From assembly GCA_020633675.1 (NCBI GenBank), contig JACKDE010000005.1, positions 372,001-436,000 of the forward strand: a stretch of 64,000 bases of DNA, written 5' to 3'. Positions 15,888-24,953 of the stretch are shown here, in pieces. The translations under genes were made by a program, and so were the position numbers. Source of the DNA: Deferribacteres bacterium. Lineage in GTDB: Bacteria > Zhuqueibacterota > Zhuqueibacteria > Zhuqueibacterales > Geothermadaptataceae. Below the pieces are notes generated by a model. That model searched no databases, was not told where the DNA came from, and saw nothing but the letters and a program-made list of their open reading frames with translations. Numbering within the stretch: the stretch's first letter is position 1; every line of letters starts with the position of its first letter.

Positions 15888-16406
15888 TCAGCCGGCGAGA
15901 TAGCGGTCTTTTAAGATGAGTGTGTGGTGGCGTTCGTGCCCGGCAACTATATAAATTAGTGCGCGCACGGTAAATTCGAAGCCGCTGGCTGTGCCTTTAC
16001 GCATTGTGACTTCATCGTCAAAACTGCGAAAAAGCAGAATATTTGCCTGGCGTTGCAGCCGGAATTCCTCCACAATATCTGCAAGCGGGCGCTGCTCGAA
16101 ATGGCCATTTTGAATATAGTTTTCCTGCTCCATACCCGGAAGCGGGCCGGGGTCGTTGCGCGCAAATGTCATGGCGCGGAAACTGAACAGCCGCTCGGTG
16201 TCCAGCATATGGCCCGCAACTTCTTTGATGGTCCATTTTCCCGGCGCATAGCGAAAATCTGCTTTTAATTCGTCTATGCCAGCAAGCAGGGCAACGGTTT
16301 CATCGCATTGCGTGCGCAAAATCTCAATAATGTCACCTTCCGGGACTTTGCTGATATATGTGTGGTAAAAATCGACAAATTCGCCGCGTGCGGGACGCTT
16401 AAGCAT
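15888..16406 (-). CDS. DinB superfamily protein
   Basis: This 172-residue four-helix protein shows the DinB/YfiT signature: GKWTIKEVAGHMLDTERLFSFR with His at about residue 68, and the C-terminal metal ligands in IVAGHERHHTLIL (about 154-166). A GGAG site seven bases before ATG 16406 supports the start. DinB-like proteins bind a divalent metal through three histidines, and several are thiol-dependent transferases. The substrate here is unknown. The gene belongs to a group of leftward single genes. Confidence 0.9.
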   Translation of the reverse strand: MLKRPARGEFVDFYHTYISKVPEGDIIEILRTQCDETVALLAGIDELKADFRYAPGKWTIKEVAGHMLDTERLFSFRAMTFARNDPGPLPGMEQENYIQNGHFEQRPLADIVEEFRLQRQANILLFRSFDDEVTMRKGTASGFEFTVRALIYIVAGHERHHTLILKDRYLAG

Positions 16407-16491
16407 GAAGACTCTCCATTCTGTAGAAACGCAAATTCAACTCTTGAGATGTCTGGATTTGGGTCGCTTTTAGATGCTTATTGTAAAGTGT

Positions 16492-16842
16492 TCAGTTTTG
16501 CTGCGCAACGGAGATGCGCCATATTTTCTGTACCGGGCTGGTCACAACGCGATTGCTGAATTCCAAACAAAGTCCACGCGCCGCGATAATATCAATTTTA
16601 ACGATACTGCCCCCCCAGGTACAGCCCACGATTTTGAGCCGTTCCGGTGTCTGACCATTTTGATCGAACCAGCCACCGGTAACCTGATAAAAATCATCGC
16701 CTTCAACCCGCATGCGATAGACCGAATTGAAGGTTTTGACCACAACCCAGTCACCTGCACGTAAATCGGCCTTGCGCACCACCATCATTTTTTCAGCGCG
16801 CCGAACCAGGGTATCGAGACTGTGACCAAACCGCAACATCAT
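16492..16842 (-). CDS. conserved hypothetical protein with GDWVVVKT and GCTWGG motifs
   Basis: From ATG 16842 the product has 116 residues; an upstream TTG at 16863 would add seven more, and a later start at MMVVRKADLR is also possible. Distinct features are RAGDWVVVKTFNSVYRMRV, then GGWFDQNG, then GCTWGGSIVKIDIIAARGLC and a basic, aromatic C-terminus. The pattern of short strands and glycine turns suggests a small beta-barrel. I believe similar short proteins occur in other environmental bacteria but cannot name a family. There is no signal peptide. It is divergent from the M28 peptidase gene. Confidence 0.65.
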   Translation of the reverse strand: MMLRFGHSLDTLVRRAEKMMVVRKADLRAGDWVVVKTFNSVYRMRVEGDDFYQVTGGWFDQNGQTPERLKIVGCTWGGSIVKIDIIAARGLCLEFSNRVVTSPVQKIWRISVAQQN

Positions 16843-17011
16843 GATCTCACTATTTAAGGCCAAATGCCTGAATTTGTTTCAGTATAGTGAAATCCGGCAT
16901 GGATTTCAATATGAATTTGCTGGACGATCTCGGCTTTATTTGCTTGTTCACATCTGTGTGTCGCACTATTTTTCAGAAGTTTTGCTTATGCAATTAAATA
17001 AGGAGGAAAAG

Positions 17012-19237
17012 ATGGAGTCCAAGGTGAAATTTTTCGCCGCAGCATTGGCTTTTATGCTTTTTGCTGCACAAGTTCCCCCCAAAACCCTCATTGCGCAACA
17101 ACAGAGTGAGTGGGAAGCGAAATTCCACGCCATTCCAAGCCCGGATTCGATGCGCGCCTACATGAAAAGGCTTTCCGCACGGCCGCATCATCTTGGGTCG
17201 GTCTATGGCAAAAGCAATGCAGAGTGGATGCTGCACAAATTCCGTTCGTGGGGACTGGATGCACAAATCGAAAGCTATGATGTACTTTTCCCTACACCGA
17301 AAGAACGCGTTGTCGAGTTGATTGAGCCGGTATCCTTCCGCGCCAAGCTGATGGAGCCGGCGGTTGCCGGCGATCCGACATCTGGTCAACACGATGAGCA
17401 GTTGCCACCGTATAACGGCTACTCCGCCGATGGCGACGTGACCGCACAGCTTGTCTATGTAAATTATGGTATTCCCGAAGATTATGAGCAGCTTGCCAGC
17501 ATGGGGATTTCCGTCGAGGGCAAAATCGTGATTGCACGCTATGGTGCATCCTGGCGCGGCATCAAGCCCAAATTGGCTGCTGAGCATGGTGCGATCGGAT
17601 GCCTGATTTATTCCGATCCTCGCGATGACGGTTACCACCAGGGTGACGTATTTCCGCAAGGGCCATGGCGTCCAAAGGATGGCGTGCAGCGCGGCAGCGT
17701 GATGGATATGCCACTCTATCCCGGCGATCCGCTTACGCCTGGCGTCGGTGCAACAGCCAACGCCAAACGCCTTGACCGCAAAGATGTGAAAACCATCACC
17801 AAAATTCCGGTGCTGCCCATATCCTATGCCGACGCGCAGCCTTTGCTCACGGCATTGACTGGCCCGGTTGCACCGGCACACTGGCGCGGTGCGCTGCCCA
17901 TCACCTATCATGTTGGCCCGGGGCCGGCAAAAGTGCATTTGAAAGTGATCGCCAATTGGGATATCAAGCCTATCTATAATGTGATCGCGCGCATCAAGGG
18001 TTCGGAGTACCCTGATCAGTGGGTGATCCGTGGCAACCACCACGATGCCTGGGTGAACGGCGCACAGGATCCCATATCCGGCATGGTGGCGCTGATGGAA
18101 GAAGCCCGTGCTTTTGCTGAGCTGTACAAACAGGGCTGGCGTCCCAAACGCACGATGCTATTTTGCGCCTGGGATGCAGAGGAGCAAGGCCTGATCGGCT
18201 CGACCGAGTGGGCAGAAACGCATGCGGAAGAACTCAAAAGCAATGCTGCACTCTATATCAATACGGACTCAAACGGACGGGGCTTTTTGTTCGCTGCAGG
18301 CTCGCACTCGCTGGAAAGCTTTGCCAGTGGTGTCACCAAAGATATCAACGATCCGCAAACGGACCTGTCGGTATATGCACGCTCAAAATTGCGCCAAATT
18401 CACAGTGCTGGATCCGCGCAAACACGCGCAGAGCTCCGCAGCCGCCCCGATTTGCGGCTTAGCGCACTCGGTTCAGGTTCGGATTATACCGCATTTCTCG
18501 ATCATCTTGGCATCGCATCAGTGCATTTTGGCTTTGGTGGCATGGATGGCGGTGGCATTTACCATTCGGCCTATGACGATTTTTACTGGTACATAAAATT
18601 CGCAGACACCGATTTCGTCTACGGCCGGGCGCTTTCGCAAGTCGCAGGCACCGCGGCCATGCGCTTTGCCGAAGCGGATTTGCTGCCCTACAATTTCAAC
18701 AATTTTGCGGAAACGGTGAGCAATTATCTCGATGAACTTGAGGATCTTTCTCAAAATATTCGAAGGGACATCATCGAAAAGAATCGTCAAATAGACGAGG
18801 GCGTGTATTCTGCAATAGCTGATCCACGCGAAAAAACCGTTCTGCCCGAAAAAGAAACAGTACCACCGTATCTGAGCTTTGCGCCCCTTGCCAATGCCTC
18901 GGAGCAATTGACCAACAGCGCAAAGCGCTATCAGCAGGCTGCAGAAAACTGGAAAAAATCGGGCAAAAATCTGCCAGGCAAGATCAACGAGATGCTGCTG
19001 CAAGCAGAACAAAAACTGACAGTTGCTGAGGGACTTCCCGGGCGGTCCTGGTTCAAGCACCAAATTTATGCGCCGGGCTTTTATACCGGATATGGTGTCA
19101 AAACGTTGCCTGCTGTGCGCGAGGCTATCGAACAAAAAGAGTGGGATAGCGTGGAAGGGCATGTTCACGCCATTGCCGGAGTATTAAATGGCTTTGCTGC
19201 TCACCTCGACAAAATATCAACAATGTTGGAAAAATAA
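17012..19237 (+). CDS. exported M28 family metallopeptidase (glutamate carboxypeptidase II-like)
   Basis: The start at ATG 17012 follows a strong AGGAGG site and gives a 741-residue protein with a signal peptide ending near LIAQQQ. A protease-associated domain occupies about residues 130-300. The M28 catalytic domain at about 330-560 shows the co-catalytic zinc ligands in GNHHDAWVNGAQDP, WDAEEQGLIGSTEW, NTDSNGRG and YHSAYDDFYW. A helical transferrin-receptor-like dimerisation domain completes the chain. This is the full architecture of GCPII/PSMA and similar aminopeptidases. It would hydrolyse peptides in the periplasm. The gene is monocistronic, with a terminator hairpin at its end. Confidence 0.95.
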   Translation: MESKVKFFAAALAFMLFAAQVPPKTLIAQQQSEWEAKFHAIPSPDSMRAYMKRLSARPHHLGSVYGKSNAEWMLHKFRSWGLDAQIESYDVLFPTPKERVVELIEPVSFRAKLMEPAVAGDPTSGQHDEQLPPYNGYSADGDVTAQLVYVNYGIPEDYEQLASMGISVEGKIVIARYGASWRGIKPKLAAEHGAIGCLIYSDPRDDGYHQGDVFPQGPWRPKDGVQRGSVMDMPLYPGDPLTPGVGATANAKRLDRKDVKTITKIPVLPISYADAQPLLTALTGPVAPAHWRGALPITYHVGPGPAKVHLKVIANWDIKPIYNVIARIKGSEYPDQWVIRGNHHDAWVNGAQDPISGMVALMEEARAFAELYKQGWRPKRTMLFCAWDAEEQGLIGSTEWAETHAEELKSNAALYINTDSNGRGFLFAAGSHSLESFASGVTKDINDPQTDLSVYARSKLRQIHSAGSAQTRAELRSRPDLRLSALGSGSDYTAFLDHLGIASVHFGFGGMDGGGIYHSAYDDFYWYIKFADTDFVYGRALSQVAGTAAMRFAEADLLPYNFNNFAETVSNYLDELEDLSQNIRRDIIEKNRQIDEGVYSAIADPREKTVLPEKETVPPYLSFAPLANASEQLTNSAKRYQQAAENWKKSGKNLPGKINEMLLQAEQKLTVAEGLPGRSWFKHQIYAPGFYTGYGVKTLPAVREAIEQKEWDSVEGHVHAIAGVLNGFAAHLDKISTMLEK

Positions 19238-19254
19238 ATACAGATCGAACGATA

Positions 19255-19287
19255 AAAATCCCGCTCACTTCTCTGATGCGGGATTTT
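19255..19287. terminator. bidirectional terminator hairpin
   Basis: AAAATCCCGC (19255-19264) pairs with GCGGGATTTT (19278-19287) over a 13-base loop. A and T runs flank both sides, so it can stop the M28 gene rightward and the DUF3810 gene leftward. It overlaps the last codons of the latter. Confidence 0.8.
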
Positions 19288-20371
19288 CTATTTCCATTTC
19301 GCCATCTGCACCTGTTTTCCACCGAATCACCATCTCCACTACGCCACGATAATTTTTAATCCCCTCAGAAATCCTGTTGGCTTTGAGATAGCGATCATAA
19401 GCTTGCGAGGAGACTTTTGAAACAGCGCCTTGATGCCGCCGCCAGCGCTGATTGATCGCTCGAAAATCGGCAACAATGCCAGGCGCAATCCGGGCGCGAA
19501 AGTCGGCATAATCCGATAATATTCGTCTGCCGCGTCCAAGAAATTCACCCAATACTTCCATTCTTGCACTATACTGCGCCGCCGGATCGCCGGAGGCAAG
19601 GCAAACAAGGTAAGCCAAAAAATTAGCTTCCGCCTCATTGGCAATACCCATTTGATGGCTTTTCTCGTGCGCAAGAGTGAACGGATACTCAACAAATAGC
19701 AGGCTTTTGTTTATATGCAATTCATGGGTAATCGGGCTAAAAAAGCCACTGGTAAGTGTTTTATCGAGAAAAATGTTGAAAAGCAAGGTCTTGGGATTGC
19801 GCAGGCCCCCCGGCAAATCAAGATTGAGCTGCTGAGCAACACGTTTAAATCCTCGTTCAATCGCATGATCAATTTGATCCTTGTCCAGATTCCTGATCGG
19901 CACATAGGCAGCGTTTGCTTCATCAAGCACCTGACTCAATGTCATCCGAAACATGGTGCTGTCGATAGCAACGGCAGGCAAGTCCATCCGCTTGGTTATC
20001 GGCAGGCGATAGTAATTAAAGCCCCAAAACAAATAAAAACAAACATAAATCAGCGCAAGAAGCTGTATGAGGAGGGCAATAAATTTTTTAAACTGCCATT
20101 TACGTAAAATGGCCAATACAATACCAATCAGTCCAAATGCCATCAGCGCGATGACCAGCACCTCGGTCAGTGAAAAGGGCATCCAATTGGTCAGGTGAGT
20201 TAGAATCTGCGTGATGACAGGGTAAATAGTGGAAGAATAGCAGGTTTCAAAGAAGGCAGATGCATTTACTGCCAGCAAATTGGTGAACAAGACACCAAAA
20301 AACAAAACAAAAAGCCACCATTTTTTTAAAAACACAATCAACTTATCCTTGACAACTGTATCTATGTTCAC
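19265..20371 (-). CDS. DUF3810 family membrane protein with HExxH motif
   Basis: The 368-residue protein starts at GTG 20371. It has three hydrophobic helices in the first 125 residues, followed by a soluble domain with a gluzincin-like HEKSH motif (in LAHEKSHQMGIANEAEANFL) and a downstream Glu in NEAEAN. These match DUF3810, a family common in Bacteroidota and relatives and probably a membrane-bound zinc peptidase. The active site would face the periplasm. Its start region is divergent from the small gene at 20427, with only 55 bases between them. Substrate and regulation are unknown. Confidence 0.85.
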   Translation of the reverse strand: MNIDTVVKDKLIVFLKKWWLFVLFFGVLFTNLLAVNASAFFETCYSSTIYPVITQILTHLTNWMPFSLTEVLVIALMAFGLIGIVLAILRKWQFKKFIALLIQLLALIYVCFYLFWGFNYYRLPITKRMDLPAVAIDSTMFRMTLSQVLDEANAAYVPIRNLDKDQIDHAIERGFKRVAQQLNLDLPGGLRNPKTLLFNIFLDKTLTSGFFSPITHELHINKSLLFVEYPFTLAHEKSHQMGIANEAEANFLAYLVCLASGDPAAQYSARMEVLGEFLGRGRRILSDYADFRARIAPGIVADFRAINQRWRRHQGAVSKVSSQAYDRYLKANRISEGIKNYRGVVEMVIRWKTGADGEMEIENPASEK

Positions 20372-20426
20372 TATATTGTCCGCACGTTCACCATTTATCG
20401 ATTCATATCAAGAAAGGAGCAGGCTG

Positions 20427-20693
20427 ATGCACGAGAAAGTCCATGTTTTTGCACGCTCAATTCGCGGCAAGGTGGAACCGATTCAGTTCATTTTCAAAAA
20501 CAAACGTTACCTGATCCGCAATATACTCGCCACACGGCAAGAGGAGACTCACAACAGAAGCTTTTACTTTTTCACAGTCGATGCGCTGCCCGGCGGTCGC
20601 TGTGAATTGCATTTTGAGCTCAAATCAGGCGAGTGGCTGCTCCAGTCCGGCGACTTACAGGCCGATCACCATCCTTCAGAGCGTGCTGCCTAA
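20427..20693 (+). CDS. small conserved-looking protein (DUF6504-like)
   Basis: A GAAAGGAG site eight bases before ATG 20427 defines an 88-residue product; the frame stays open upstream but without a good start. The sequence has the pattern IQFIFKNKRYLIRNILATRQ, then SFYFFTVDALPGGRCELHFE and SGEWLLQSG, all short strands. It resembles small DUF6504-like proteins, where a basic strand is followed by a charged turn and an aromatic strand. No catalytic motif is visible. It is probably cytoplasmic. The function is unknown. Confidence 0.65.
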   Translation: MHEKVHVFARSIRGKVEPIQFIFKNKRYLIRNILATRQEETHNRSFYFFTVDALPGGRCELHFELKSGEWLLQSGDLQADHHPSERAA

Positions 20694-20742
20694 CCGCCAA
20701 TATTTGCCAGATTTCTTATCCGAAAAACCCGCACACCCAGAT

Positions 20743-21249
20743 TTACTGTTGCCCCAATTTTCCGCGATGCAAAAACAAGAACAGGATGTTTTGTTTTTCC
20801 TCGCGGAGTGTCAGATTAAACTTTTGAGCCAACAAAGTTCTGCGATTGCGCTCTGTTGCATTAAAGAGGCCTTCTGTTTTATCTGCTATTTTATTTTTAA
20901 GGCGAGTCAATTCATCCGGTGCGCCTTCGCGCTGCAGAACCGGATAGCGCTCAAGCAATTTTTGCGGATCACTCACTGTACCTTCCGTATCCTTAATTTC
21001 TGCTATCCATTTTTGCAGCGGACGGTAAGCGGCATTGAGGTTATCTATCAGAACGGTGACTTCAAGTCCGCGCTCTGCTTTTTCGAGTCGCGCCTGAATC
21101 AAGGCTTCGAGATCCATACCGCGCTCATAGGCAATCTTCTGATCGATTCCGACAGCAGAATCGCTCTTGTAGCGAGGACTTGAGCAGGCCATAAAAAGCA
21201 GGACTGCTCCAATCAGCAAAAGCAAAATCTTGTTCTGAATTCGTTTCAT
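20743..21249 (-). CDS. hypothetical lipoprotein
   Basis: This 168-residue protein has a short basic N-terminus, a hydrophobic core and the lipobox LLFMACSS, so it is very likely lipidated. The mature part is mainly helical and charged (LEALIQARLEKAERGLEV, ERNRRTLLAQKFNLTLREE). There is no recognisable domain. An AAGGAG-like site (GGGAAGGAGCC) precedes ATG 21249. It stands alone, with its 3' end facing the small rightward gene. Confidence 0.75.
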   Translation of the reverse strand: MKRIQNKILLLLIGAVLLFMACSSPRYKSDSAVGIDQKIAYERGMDLEALIQARLEKAERGLEVTVLIDNLNAAYRPLQKWIAEIKDTEGTVSDPQKLLERYPVLQREGAPDELTRLKNKIADKTEGLFNATERNRRTLLAQKFNLTLREEKQNILFLFLHRGKLGQQ

Positions 21250-21667
21250 GATGGGCTCCTTCCCAATTGCTTTTCTGTCATCCAGTTTACTATCGCAAAA
21301 GTGCCTGGCGTAAATGATTCCTTTTCACCGACATGGCTTGCGTTCTGCACAGTGGGCCTTGCAAAGCCAAACTGGTTGAATGGGGTACTTAGGATAGGCA
21401 CTATCCTTTTTTGAATAGTTGCAAAGAATGAATTTTGAGCCTCGTTTGCTCACAACCAACTTCTTATGCGCACAGGTTTCGCACAAGCTTTCGATATTGC
21501 CTCCGGATTATCGCAGATACGTGCAGCCACAGCTTAAGCAAACGACATTATGAAAGCCGTGTTCAAAATGCAACAGTTTTTCAGTTCAGAGCAGCATCCG
21601 GGAGATAAAATCGGCGTGCATGATGTTCTACCTGTTTACAAAAATTTGACATTTTGTTAACGGATTA
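21250..21667. other. intergenic region with a possible hairpin
   Basis: About 420 bases carry no convincing gene. A short hairpin AGGATAG-GCA-CTATCCT at 21391-21407 followed by six Ts could act as a terminator for rightward transcripts, but no gene directly feeds it. The rest may be decayed sequence upstream of the DUF1566 fragment. Confidence 0.4.
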
Positions 21668-21997
21668 ATGAACCATTTTTACTTTTGCTTCAGATCATTA
21701 TATTGCCTCGTAATTTTTAACTCTGCATTCCTAAATAAAAAACGCTTTGCCGGCTACTCCGACTGGCGTCTGCCAACACTCGAAGAAGTCATGTCATTGA
21801 TGACGCCGGAGAAGGGCATTGGTGGCCTGCACATCAACCCGGTTTTCAACACCAATTTGGCCTACCTGTGGACAGCGGATGGCGCAGGCACTAACAAATT
21901 CTGGTTTGCCGATTTTTCCGCAGGTATCTGCTACAACAAACCAGCATCCGACATTAACTACTTGCGTGCCATCCGCTCGGTCACCGAAAAAAACTGA
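21668..21997 (+). pseudogene. fragment of a DUF1566 (Lcl C-terminal domain) protein
   Basis: From about 21735 the frame encodes a clear DUF1566 C-terminal block: AGYSDWRLPTLEEVMSLM, LWTADGAG, FWFADFSAG and a terminal YLRAIRSV. Intact members carry a signal peptide and at least one more half-domain before the SDWRLP motif. Here the preceding 25 codons read as unrelated sequence, with no ribosome site and no signal peptide. I therefore read it as the 3' remnant of a longer gene whose start has been lost. Confidence 0.6.
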
Positions 21998-22131
21998 CCA
22001 GTCTTTGCAGCCATGCTCCTGATGGCTCGCCCCTTTTCACTTGTTTTTGCAGACCGTTTTTTCTATGTTTTTGCCACCTTCGTATCAGACAGGATTGCTT
22101 ACAGTTCATTTTTTGTGAAAAAGGACGATTC

Positions 22132-22551
22132 ATGCTCATTCGACACGCATATAACATTTTTCGGCCCACTTTTTTGCTCATTTTTGCCGTACTGCAGTTT
22201 GCTGCATGCAATTCCGGCAAATCCACGAACCAATCAAACACGACGCAGGTGACTGACCCGGAACTGATCGCAAAAGGCGAACAACTCTACCTGACGCTTG
22301 GTTGCGCCCAGTGCCACACCAAAGATGGCAAGCGCCTGATGGCGCCGACCTTTAAGGGGCTTTACGGAAAGGAAGAAAAGCTCAACGATGGCAGCACCAT
22401 TGTCGTTGACGCTGACTACATCAAAGAATCTGTCTTATACCCAGAAGCAAAAATTGTTGCAGGCTACAGACCAATGCACCCGCCGCAAGCCTGGGATTTG
22501 GATGACGAAACGCTCAATGCCCTGGTCGCTTTTATTCACAGCCTGAAATAG
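22132..22551 (+). CDS. c-type cytochrome lipoprotein
   Basis: The 139-residue protein has a signal peptide with lipobox (LQFAACNS) and a single class-I cytochrome c domain. The heme motif is CAQCH at about residues 58-62, within LTLGCAQCHTKDGKRLMAPT, and the likely axial Met is in AGYRPMHPPQ. The domain ends with TLNALVAFIHSLK, as in the c-domain of cytochrome oxidase subunit II and related electron carriers. It would transfer electrons at the periplasmic face of the membrane. An AGGA site precedes ATG 22132. No oxidase or other redox genes are adjacent. Confidence 0.9.
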   Translation: MLIRHAYNIFRPTFLLIFAVLQFAACNSGKSTNQSNTTQVTDPELIAKGEQLYLTLGCAQCHTKDGKRLMAPTFKGLYGKEEKLNDGSTIVVDADYIKESVLYPEAKIVAGYRPMHPPQAWDLDDETLNALVAFIHSLK

Positions 22552-22681
22552 ATTTTCCACCTGATATTCAACAAATGACTTTAGGTACGACCGATACATT
22601 CCCATTCATCAGGCCCGACTACCGCCACGCTTTTGTTTGATCGACGTAAATATTGAACATTTCATTGAAATTGATTGCATT

Positions 22682-23317
22682 ATGTTTCGAGTGTTGGCAG
22701 CAGCTGTGATTGCGGTCGCAGTTTTTATTTTTCTTTGCAACATCTGGATTATTCTCAGCAGCTTTGGTCGTGTATATGACAATCCGGCTGCCATACCTGC
22801 CAACAAAGTGGCTGTGGTTTTGGGGACATCAAAATATGTGAAAACCGGCGTGCTGAACAAACACTTCCAAAATCGAATAGCTGCGGCCGCCGAGCTTTAT
22901 CGTAAAAACAAAATCCGTCATCTTATCGTCAGTGGTGACAATGCAGAGCGCTGGCATGACGAGCCAACTGACATGAAAAATGCGCTGATTGATGAATATG
23001 GTATCCCCGAAAAAGACATCACCCGAGATTATGCGGGATTCCGGACGCTGGATTCGATCGTACGCGCCAAAAAAATTTTCGGGCAAAACAAATTCACCAT
23101 TGTTTCAGATGGGTTCCACAACTACCGTGCAGTTTTTTTGGGGACCAATCACGGCATGGATGTCTTAGCCTATTCATCGCAGGATGTGCCGCTACGGCAA
23201 TCCTACAAAGCAAAATTGCGGGAAATCATTGCCCGCGTAAAGGCTATATTGGATATATATATCTTAAAAACAGAACCCGCCGTGCTCGGCGCCCCAGTCG
23301 AGCTACAAATGCAATGA
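22682..23317 (+). CDS. SanA/YdcF-like DUF218 membrane protein
   Basis: Starting at ATG 22682 gives 211 residues: a membrane anchor (about 3-24) and a periplasmic DUF218 domain. The domain shows VAVVLGTSKYVKTGVLN, HLIVSGDNA, TRDYAGFRTLDSIVRAKKIF and FTIVSDGFHNYRAVFLG. These are the SanA hallmarks. SanA affects envelope permeability in enterobacteria by an unresolved mechanism. A TTG start 45 bases upstream is possible but would place polar residues before the anchor. No strong ribosome site is seen. Confidence 0.88.
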   Translation: MFRVLAAAVIAVAVFIFLCNIWIILSSFGRVYDNPAAIPANKVAVVLGTSKYVKTGVLNKHFQNRIAAAAELYRKNKIRHLIVSGDNAERWHDEPTDMKNALIDEYGIPEKDITRDYAGFRTLDSIVRAKKIFGQNKFTIVSDGFHNYRAVFLGTNHGMDVLAYSSQDVPLRQSYKAKLREIIARVKAILDIYILKTEPAVLGAPVELQMQ

Positions 23318-23430
23318 TCACCTTCGACGCTTTGCGGGGCGGAAAGAAACCGAGATTTTGTGCAATGGCGACCTGTATCAGGTGCTTGTAAACAACTCTA
23401 TAACTGAACTCGAGGCAAAAGGAGTGCGTC

Positions 23431-24444
23431 ATGCCCGCAGCACAAATTACGATTGAGCGACATATTATCGAGCAGCAAAAGCAGTTTCCACAAGCGACTG
23501 GTGACTTCTCCGCATTGCTCTATGATATTGCCTTCGCTGCAAAAATCATTTCGCGAGAGGTGCGCAAGGCCGGTCTTGTCGATATTCTCGGCTTTACGGG
23601 AAAGGAAAATGTCCAGGGCGAGCAGGTTCAGAAGCTCGATGAGTTCGCGGACGATATCATGTTTCGCGCACTTGATCATACAGGACGTCTGTGTTGCATG
23701 GCCAGCGAAGAACAGGAAGACATCATCACTATCCCCGAACGCTTCGATACCGGAAAATACGTGCTGCTCTATGATCCACTCGACGGCTCATCCAATATCG
23801 ATGCCAACGTGTCGATCGGCACTATTTTCAGCATTCACCGCAAAATCAGTGATGATGACGGCCACGGTACGCTCGAAGATTGCCTGCAGCCGGGTTATAA
23901 GCAAGCTGGCGCTGGCTATGTTATTTACGGCAGCTCCACCATGATGGTTTACACCGCCGGCAATGGCGTCTTCGGTTTTACCCTGGATCCCAGTGTGGGT
24001 GAATTTCTGCTCTCGCACAACAACATTCGCATTCCGCGCCGGGCTAAAATTTACAGCACCAATGAAGGCAATTTTTTCAACTGGGACAAGAACGTACAAA
24101 ACTACATCAACTACCTTAAAACGCCGGACAAAGAAACCAGGCGTCCGTATTCAAGCCGATATATCGGCTCCTTAGTGGCAGATTTTCACCGCAACCTGCT
24201 CTATGGTGGTATCTTTCTCTATCCCGCGGACAATAAGAATCCGAATGGCAAATTGCGATTACTATATGAAGCCAATCCATTGGCATTCATCGTGGAACAA
24301 GCAGGTGGCTACGCCAGCACTGGCAGCCAGCGTATTCTTGAACTGCAACCCAATGACTTGCATCAACGCATTCCGCTGATTATTGGCAGCTATGATGACG
24401 TGCGTGAGGCGGAAGAATTTTTTCAAGGTGAAAGAGAAGCATGA
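23431..24444 (+). CDS. fbp: fructose-1,6-bisphosphatase class I
   Basis: The 337-residue enzyme removes the 1-phosphate from fructose 1,6-bisphosphate in gluconeogenesis. The metal-binding core is YDPLDGSSNIDANVSIGTIF at about residues 113-132. The family signature with substrate-binding residues appears in RYIGSLVADFHRNLLYGGIF and GKLRLLYEANPLAFIVEQAGG. AAAGGAG lies before ATG 23431. The length is normal. Its stop overlaps the start of the YfcE-like gene (ATGA), so the two are co-translated. Confidence 0.97.
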   Translation: MPAAQITIERHIIEQQKQFPQATGDFSALLYDIAFAAKIISREVRKAGLVDILGFTGKENVQGEQVQKLDEFADDIMFRALDHTGRLCCMASEEQEDIITIPERFDTGKYVLLYDPLDGSSNIDANVSIGTIFSIHRKISDDDGHGTLEDCLQPGYKQAGAGYVIYGSSTMMVYTAGNGVFGFTLDPSVGEFLLSHNNIRIPRRAKIYSTNEGNFFNWDKNVQNYINYLKTPDKETRRPYSSRYIGSLVADFHRNLLYGGIFLYPADNKNPNGKLRLLYEANPLAFIVEQAGGYASTGSQRILELQPNDLHQRIPLIIGSYDDVREAEEFFQGEREA

Positions 24445-24932
24445 AAATCGGCATAGTTTCCGATACCCATGGTAAAATGCATCCGGGCGTGATGGACGCT
24501 TTCGCCGGCGTCGATGCCATTTTCCACGCAGGCGACATCGGTAACGAAGACATCATCACCACGCTCGAAACGATCGCGCCGGTCTACCCGGTTTATGGAA
24601 ATGTGGATACCTTTCCATTAATGGGGAAGTATCCGGAAGTGCGGCTGGAAACGTTGGGGGGAAAACGCATTTTAATGACGCACATCATGCTGCTTTTCGA
24701 GCCCAAAATTATTAAAAAATGGTTGACTCGCGTCGATGAATCCGAGCCACCCCATGTTTTTATTTATGGCCATACCCACAAAGATCGCATCGAACAACTC
24801 GACGGCGTGCTGACGATCAATCCCGGCTCCGCGGGGCCATCCCGATTTAGAACGAGGCCGAGTGTTGCTTTTCTTGAAATCGCAGAGAATGGTGAGATGA
24901 ATGCCTGGATACACCGTCTGCAAAACCTATAA
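24441..24932 (+). CDS. YfcE/MJ0936-family metallophosphoesterase
   Basis: The 163-residue protein has all five phosphoesterase motifs: GIVSDTHGK, FHAGDIGN, VYGNVD, TH in MTHIML, and YGHTHKD. The family comprises small phosphodiesterases binding two metals, with weak known physiological substrates. The gene overlaps fbp by four bases. The coupling suggests a role in sugar-phosphate or cyclic-phosphate housekeeping, but that is inference. It converges on the PstS-like gene. Confidence 0.93.
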   Translation: MKIGIVSDTHGKMHPGVMDAFAGVDAIFHAGDIGNEDIITTLETIAPVYPVYGNVDTFPLMGKYPEVRLETLGGKRILMTHIMLLFEPKIIKKWLTRVDESEPPHVFIYGHTHKDRIEQLDGVLTINPGSAGPSRFRTRPSVAFLEIAENGEMNAWIHRLQNL

Positions 24933-24953
24933 ATGCCAGAGGCACCGGGCATC

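Noticed and set aside
16994..18043. 349-codon leftward frame opposite the M28 peptidase
   Set aside because: It is long, but antisense to a gene with a full set of zinc ligands; its Cys/His/Arg-rich product shows no domain.
21391..21412. Seven-base hairpin with a T-run as a terminator
   Set aside because: No rightward gene lies directly upstream to use it and the stem is short. It is mentioned only within the intergenic description.
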